Shown piece by piece: positions 13,922 to 17,255 of a stretch of DNA of 17,255 nt. The notes below the pieces were generated by a model. That model was not told where the DNA came from. It saw nothing but the letters and a program-made list of their open reading frames with translations, and made no database searches. The DNA lies in NCBI GenBank assembly GCA_029258695.1, contig JARIBR010000056.1:1-17255 (forward strand), read 5' to 3'. This DNA comes from Quadrisphaera sp. (GTDB lineage: Bacteria > Actinomycetota > Actinomycetes > Actinomycetales > Quadrisphaeraceae). The stretch's first letter is position 1; every line of letters starts with the position of its first letter. Made by a program: the position numbers and the translations under genes.

Positions 13922-15123
13922 CGCCGCCCTCCCGGGGCCGGCGCGGCCGCGGCCCTCAGGGCGGCGTCGAGGACCTGCGAGCGCGCCCGCCACGTCGCCG
14001 AGCGCGCCACCTCGCGGGCGGCGCGCCCGAGGCGGTCCCGCTCGGCGGGGTGCTCGGCGAGGTGGTCGAGGGCCGCGGCGAGCGCCTGGGGGGTGGGCTC
14101 GGGCAGCAGCACGCCGGCGTCGCCGACGAGCTCGCGCAGCTCGGGGGTGTCGGTCACCACCACCGCCATCCCCGCCCCCATCGCGGAGAGCAGCGCCAGC
14201 GGCATGCCCTCGACGTGCGAGGTCACGACGAAGACGTCGGCGTCGGCGTGGGCCTCCACCAGCTCCTGGCCGTGGAGGAACCCCGGCATCGCGACCTCGA
14301 CGCCGAGCTGCTCCGCCCGGCGGGCCAGCGGCGCGGCCTCCTCGCCGTCCCCGGCCAGCGTCACGCTCGCCGGGGCGCGCAGGAGCGGCATCGCGTCGAG
14401 CAGCATGCCGAGGTTCTTCTGGGGCGCGAGGCGGGCGACCGCGAGGACCCGCAGCGGCCCCGCCTGCGCCTCGGGGCGCGGCAGGCGCAGGTACTCCTCG
14501 TCCACCCCGTTGGGCACCACGACCACGCGGTGCTCGTCGAGGCCGTAGCGCGCGAGCAGCACGCGGCGCTCGACCTCGGTGAGGGTCACGACCGCGCGCG
14601 CTGAGCGCAGCAGCGGCCCGAGGACGAAGCGCTTGTAGAGCGGCAGCACCACCGCGCCGACGCGGCTGCTCGCGGGCACGTCCATGTGGTGGTGGACCAC
14701 CAGCGGCACGCGCCGGACGCGGGCCACGAGCGCCGCGACGATCTCCGTGGTGAGCTGCCCGGCGTGCAGGTGCACCACCGTGCCCCGGGCGCGTCGCCAC
14801 AGGGTGCTCGCCAGGGCGGGCATCAGCGGGGAGTGCAGCGCGTCGAGGGCCCGCAGCCGGGTCACCCTCGCCCCCCCGTCCGCGCTCACGCCGCGGGGGG
14901 CGCCCACGGCGCTGGTCACCACCTCCACCGGCCACCCGAGCTCCGCGAGGCCGGTGGCGTAGCGGGTGGCGCACGTCTCGACGCCGCCGACGTGCGGGGG
15001 GTAGTAGCTGCTCACCACCAGCAGGCCCGGGCGGGTCGCGGGGTCCGGGCCGTCACGGTGCTCCGTCGGGGCGGTGCCCTCCCGCCGGCCCGGCGCGCCG
15101 GTGACGGCCGAGGGCGCGGTCAT
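13918..15123 (-). CDS. GT4 family glycosyltransferase with altered EX7E motif
   Basis: A 401-residue GT-B enzyme. A 32-residue disordered P/T/R-rich leader precedes the usual N-terminal lobe: VVSSYYPPHVGGVE (36-49), VHLHAGQ (117-123) and VVHHHMD (142-148). The C-terminal lobe has PNGVDEEYL (204-212), ARLAPQKN (230-237), AGDGEE (257-262) and SHVEGMPLALLSAMGAG. In that last motif E305 is present, but the second Glu of EX7E, at position 313, is Ser (TCC codon). Otherwise the protein looks like a normal cytoplasmic retaining glycosyltransferase. The ATG at 15123 overlaps the preceding stop as ATGA, with an AGGTG element upstream. It is adjacent to a second GT4 and probably acts in the same repeat-unit assembly (inference). 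Confidence 0.88.
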   Translation of the reverse strand: MTAPSAVTGAPGRREGTAPTEHRDGPDPATRPGLLVVSSYYPPHVGGVETCATRYATGLAELGWPVEVVTSAVGAPRGVSADGGARVTRLRALDALHSPLMPALASTLWRRARGTVVHLHAGQLTTEIVAALVARVRRVPLVVHHHMDVPASSRVGAVVLPLYKRFVLGPLLRSARAVVTLTEVERRVLLARYGLDEHRVVVVPNGVDEEYLRLPRPEAQAGPLRVLAVARLAPQKNLGMLLDAMPLLRAPASVTLAGDGEEAAPLARRAEQLGVEVAMPGFLHGQELVEAHADADVFVVTSHVEGMPLALLSAMGAGMAVVVTDTPELRELVGDAGVLLPEPTPQALAAALDHLAEHPAERDRLGRAAREVARSATWRARSQVLDAALRAAAAPAPGGRR

Positions 15124-17255
15124 CGCCACACCTGCGCGGCGCCGTTGTCGTACACGCGGTCCTTGGTCATCTCGAGGTACCGCCAGGGGTAGGTGTAGGG
15201 GATCGGCTGGTTGACGAGCCCGTCGCTGGCCCGGCCCTCGACGACGTTGGCGCGTCCCATGACGACGAACGCGTCGTCGCGCAGCTGGGGCGGCAGGATG
15301 CCGCGGGAGGGCACGATGCCTGTCGAGCTCGCGAAGCGCGCTGAGGTCCACTGGTCGCCCTGCACGGCGCGTCGTCCCTCCTGCGCCACGCGCGGCTGGT
15401 CAGCGGTCCAGAGCATCATGGCCTCGTCGGTGTCGGGCTGGTGGTAGTCGTCGTAGTACCTCCCGGCGTTCGCCAGGTGGAGCGGCGGGTAGTACCCCCC
15501 GGTGGCGACGGCGAGCAGACCCGTGGAGCTCGCGGTGAACGCCAGCACGGCCACGAGCACGAGCCGCGGCGCACCGGGCGCGAGCGCTCCCCGGGGGTGG
15601 GTGCCCGGCGAGAGCGTAGGTCGCCGCGCCGCCCCGCGACCGCGCCGGCGCGCCCGGGCGAGCAGACGGGTGAACCCCCCGGCGGCGGCGTCGAGGACCA
15701 GCACCGCCGGCACCGCCAGGACGACCAGCCCCTGCTGGAAGACCCGGAGCAGGCCGTAGGCGTCGCTGAGCATCGGCAGCGCGAGGAACGCGGCGAGCAG
15801 CGCGAGGGCCCCGCCGGCCATGAGGGCCAGCTCGAGGTCGTACCGCCGGCGCAGGCCGCGCCACAGCACCAGCAGGACCCCGAGGCCCACGACGAGCTGC
15901 AGGGCCGCGGCGCTCCCGGCGCGCACCACCGCCGTGACGTCGAAGGTCGAGACGTCGAGGGACTCGATCGCCTCGCCCAGAGCGGTGGGCTCCGAGGTCT
16001 CCAGGGGCGCGACCTCGGCCGGGTACCGGGTGAGGAGCTCGATCACGGCGGGGCGGTCGGCGGGGTCGGCGTTCTCGACGAGGCTCACCGCGTACGCGTC
16101 CAGGCGGTCCTGGGGGGTGGGCACGTCGCCGCCGCCGAACAGGCTCACCGAGAGGTCCGCGGACCCGCCGGAGCTCGACGCCACGCCGGTGATGATGTCG
16201 ATCGAGGACCTCGCCACACCGACGAAGCTCGAGCCGGTGCCGGTGACCGGCCCCGCCCAGAGGTAGGCGCTCGCGGCCATCGCCGCGACCACGCCCACCG
16301 ACAGCAGGCGGCGAGGACGGGCCGTCACGTCCGAGGCCGCGGCCACGGGGCTGGCCGGGGCCGCGCCGGTGGGCTCAGCGGTGCGGGCGCCGCGGCGGGT
16401 GGCACGGCGGGTGGCGCGGCGCGCGCGGAGGCGCCCGAGGAACGCGAGCAGCAGCCCGGCGGCGAGGGCCATCGCGAGCTGGGCGACGAGGAGGTACGTC
16501 GTGGAGTAGTGGGACAGGACCGCGCCGACCCCGAGCAGCACCACGAGGGCCCGGCGCCGCGTCAGGGCGTGGGTGCCCGCGGGAGCGGCGTCGTCGTCGC
16601 TGCGGGTCGCGATGACGAGCACCAGGGCGGCGACCACGAGGAAGGCCATCTCCTGGCGGACCATCATCGACATGTCGGTGAAGAAGGTGGGGAAGGACAC
16701 GAAGAGCACCGCCGCCGGGATCGCGAGCCGCAGGCCGGCGAGGCGCTCGGCGACGAGCAGCACGATGACCGGGCAGGCGGCGAACAGCACGGGTCCGACG
16801 ATCTCGAGGACCGCGTCGGTGGTGGTGTTGAACAGTGCGCCGAGCATGGCGGGCAGGACGGTGATGCTCAGGCAGGCGCTGTAGTCCCCGAACATCCCGT
16901 CCGCGGGGACCCAGAGCCCCGCGGCGGCCGTCGTCGAGGCCACGACGTTCTCCGACAGGATGTCGTGCCCGGTGACCGTGGGGCCGCGCATCGAGGTCAT
17001 GAGCAGCAGCGCGAGGGCCACGGCGTAGATCGTCGCTGCCGCGGCGGCGCGCGACGGTGGCCGGCGCCGCAGGCCCAGCCCGCCGAGGACCACGATGAGG
17101 GCGACCAGGGTCGTCGTGGCGACGACCGACGAGCGCCCGTTGCCCAGCGCGATGGCGCCCGAGGCCGCGGCCACGGGGCTGGCCGGGGCCGCGCCGGTGG
17201 GCTCAGCGGTGCGGGCGCCGCGGCGGGTGGCACGGCGGGTGGCGCGGCGCGCGCG
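15120..17255 (-). CDS. Large polytopic membrane protein, DUF2206-like; 5' end uncertain
   Basis: The frame stays open to the window edge (711 codons). The only in-frame start near the edge is GTG at 17174, without a ribosome site, giving 684 residues; numbering here uses that start. There are about ten to twelve hydrophobic segments and a soluble C-terminal domain of about 130 residues. Loop 1 carries H70-D-I-L-S-E75, similar to the acidic loop of GT-C enzymes, and S221-H-Y-S-T-T-Y227 lies before a later helix. These features remind me of DUF2206 membrane proteins found among glycosyltransferase genes, though I cannot confirm the family here. It may be a GT-C transferase or a polymerase. Residues 250-281 form an R/A-rich loop whose DNA is exactly repeated at the window end, so the true N-terminus cannot be trusted. 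Confidence 0.6.
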   Translation of the reverse strand, partial: RARRATRRATRRGARTAEPTGAAPASPVAAASGAIALGNGRSSVVATTTLVALIVVLGGLGLRRRPPSRAAAAATIYAVALALLLMTSMRGPTVTGHDILSENVVASTTAAAGLWVPADGMFGDYSACLSITVLPAMLGALFNTTTDAVLEIVGPVLFAACPVIVLLVAERLAGLRLAIPAAVLFVSFPTFFTDMSMMVRQEMAFLVVAALVLVIATRSDDDAAPAGTHALTRRRALVVLLGVGAVLSHYSTTYLLVAQLAMALAAGLLLAFLGRLRARRATRRATRRGARTAEPTGAAPASPVAAASDVTARPRRLLSVGVVAAMAASAYLWAGPVTGTGSSFVGVARSSIDIITGVASSSGGSADLSVSLFGGGDVPTPQDRLDAYAVSLVENADPADRPAVIELLTRYPAEVAPLETSEPTALGEAIESLDVSTFDVTAVVRAGSAAALQLVVGLGVLLVLWRGLRRRYDLELALMAGGALALLAAFLALPMLSDAYGLLRVFQQGLVVLAVPAVLVLDAAAGGFTRLLARARRRGRGAARRPTLSPGTHPRGALAPGAPRLVLVAVLAFTASSTGLLAVATGGYYPPLHLANAGRYYDDYHQPDTDEAMMLWTADQPRVAQEGRRAVQGDQWTSARFASSTGIVPSRGILPPQLRDDAFVVMGRANVVEGRASDGLVNQPIPYTYPWRYLEMTKDRVYDNGAAQVWR
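16331..16427. repeat. 97-bp exact direct repeat, internal copy
   Basis: This segment is identical base for base to 17159-17255. It encodes the cytoplasmic loop at about residues 250-281 of the membrane protein and contains two 12-bp units (16393-16404 and 16405-16416, differing only at the last base) encoding the repeated RRAT motif. The two copies lie 828 bp apart, which is 276 codons, so they are in the same frame. Confidence 0.95.
17159..17255. repeat. 97-bp exact direct repeat, terminal copy at window end
   Basis: Identical to 16331-16427 and running to the final base; the match stops just before 17159 (C here, T at 16330). A perfect copy ending exactly at the sequence edge is typical of an assembly path looping back into a repeat, but an in-frame tandem duplication of 828 bp would give the same picture. 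Confidence 0.95.

Noticed and set aside
12783..14974. Minus-strand frames extending far upstream of the GT2-GtrA (to 3675) and GT4 (to 14974) genes
   Set aside because: The extra N-terminal parts are R/A/G/P-rich shadows of the next gene, while good ribosome sites and stop/start overlaps fix the starts at 2625 and 13921.
17159..17255. Insertion sequence or attachment site at the window end
   Set aside because: The repeat is direct, coding, in frame and carries no transposase, terminal inverted repeats or tRNA; an assembly loop or in-gene duplication explains it better.

Overview
The window is a very GC-rich (well above 70 % G+C by eye) stretch of bacterial chromosome. Dense overlapping genes, GTG/TTG starts and R/A/P-rich cytoplasmic tails point to an actinomycete (Actinomycetota). 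I cannot name the genus. Almost everything in it belongs to a cell-surface or secreted polysaccharide locus: five glycosyltransferase units, a GT-C enzyme, a probable second GT-C-like multispanning protein, a flippase, an acyltransferase and two secreted glycoside hydrolases. A phospholipase-D-family lipid enzyme lies at the left end.

Layout. (1) Positions 40-5530, minus strand, read right to left: a processive GT2 synthase-like protein (4229-5530), a GT39-like membrane glycosyltransferase (2625-4232), a polyprenyl-phosphate-sugar-synthase-like GT2 fused to GtrA (1315-2625), then a cardiolipin-synthase-like protein (40-1293). Overlaps of 1-4 bp, and one 21-bp gap, suggest a single operon. (2) Positions 5531-5674: a short divergent intergenic region whose right half falls to about 40 % G+C. 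(3) Positions 5675-8302, plus strand: two clan GH-A glycosidases. The first is a GH5 enzyme whose conserved motifs are in circularly permuted order. The second is GH39/PslG-like. (4) Positions 8277-17255, minus strand: six genes joined by 4-8 bp overlaps. Read right to left they are a large membrane protein (DUF2206-like, running off the window), two GT4 glycosyltransferases, a small membrane-anchored protein of unknown function, a GT4 fused to a Wzx-type flippase, and a condensation-fold acyltransferase.

How it may work together (inference). The GT4 enzymes would build a lipid-linked repeat unit, the GT4-Wzx fusion would export it, and the acyltransferase could decorate it. The GT-C and GT2-GtrA pair could add sugars outside the membrane from a polyprenyl-phosphate donor. 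The GT2 synthase could make a second or alternative polymer. The two secreted hydrolases would trim or release polymer. No initiating phosphoglycosyl transferase, chain-length regulator or sugar-nucleotide enzyme is visible, so the locus probably continues past the right edge.

The strongest unusual features are the permuted GH5, the GT4-flippase fusion with a 9-bp-period repeat at its N-terminus, and an exact 97-bp direct repeat ending at the last base of the window. That repeat makes the last roughly 100 bp, and the N-terminus of the last gene, unreliable. No RNA genes, CRISPR arrays, insertion sequences or convincing terminators were found, and no gene-free stretch exceeds about 150 bp.
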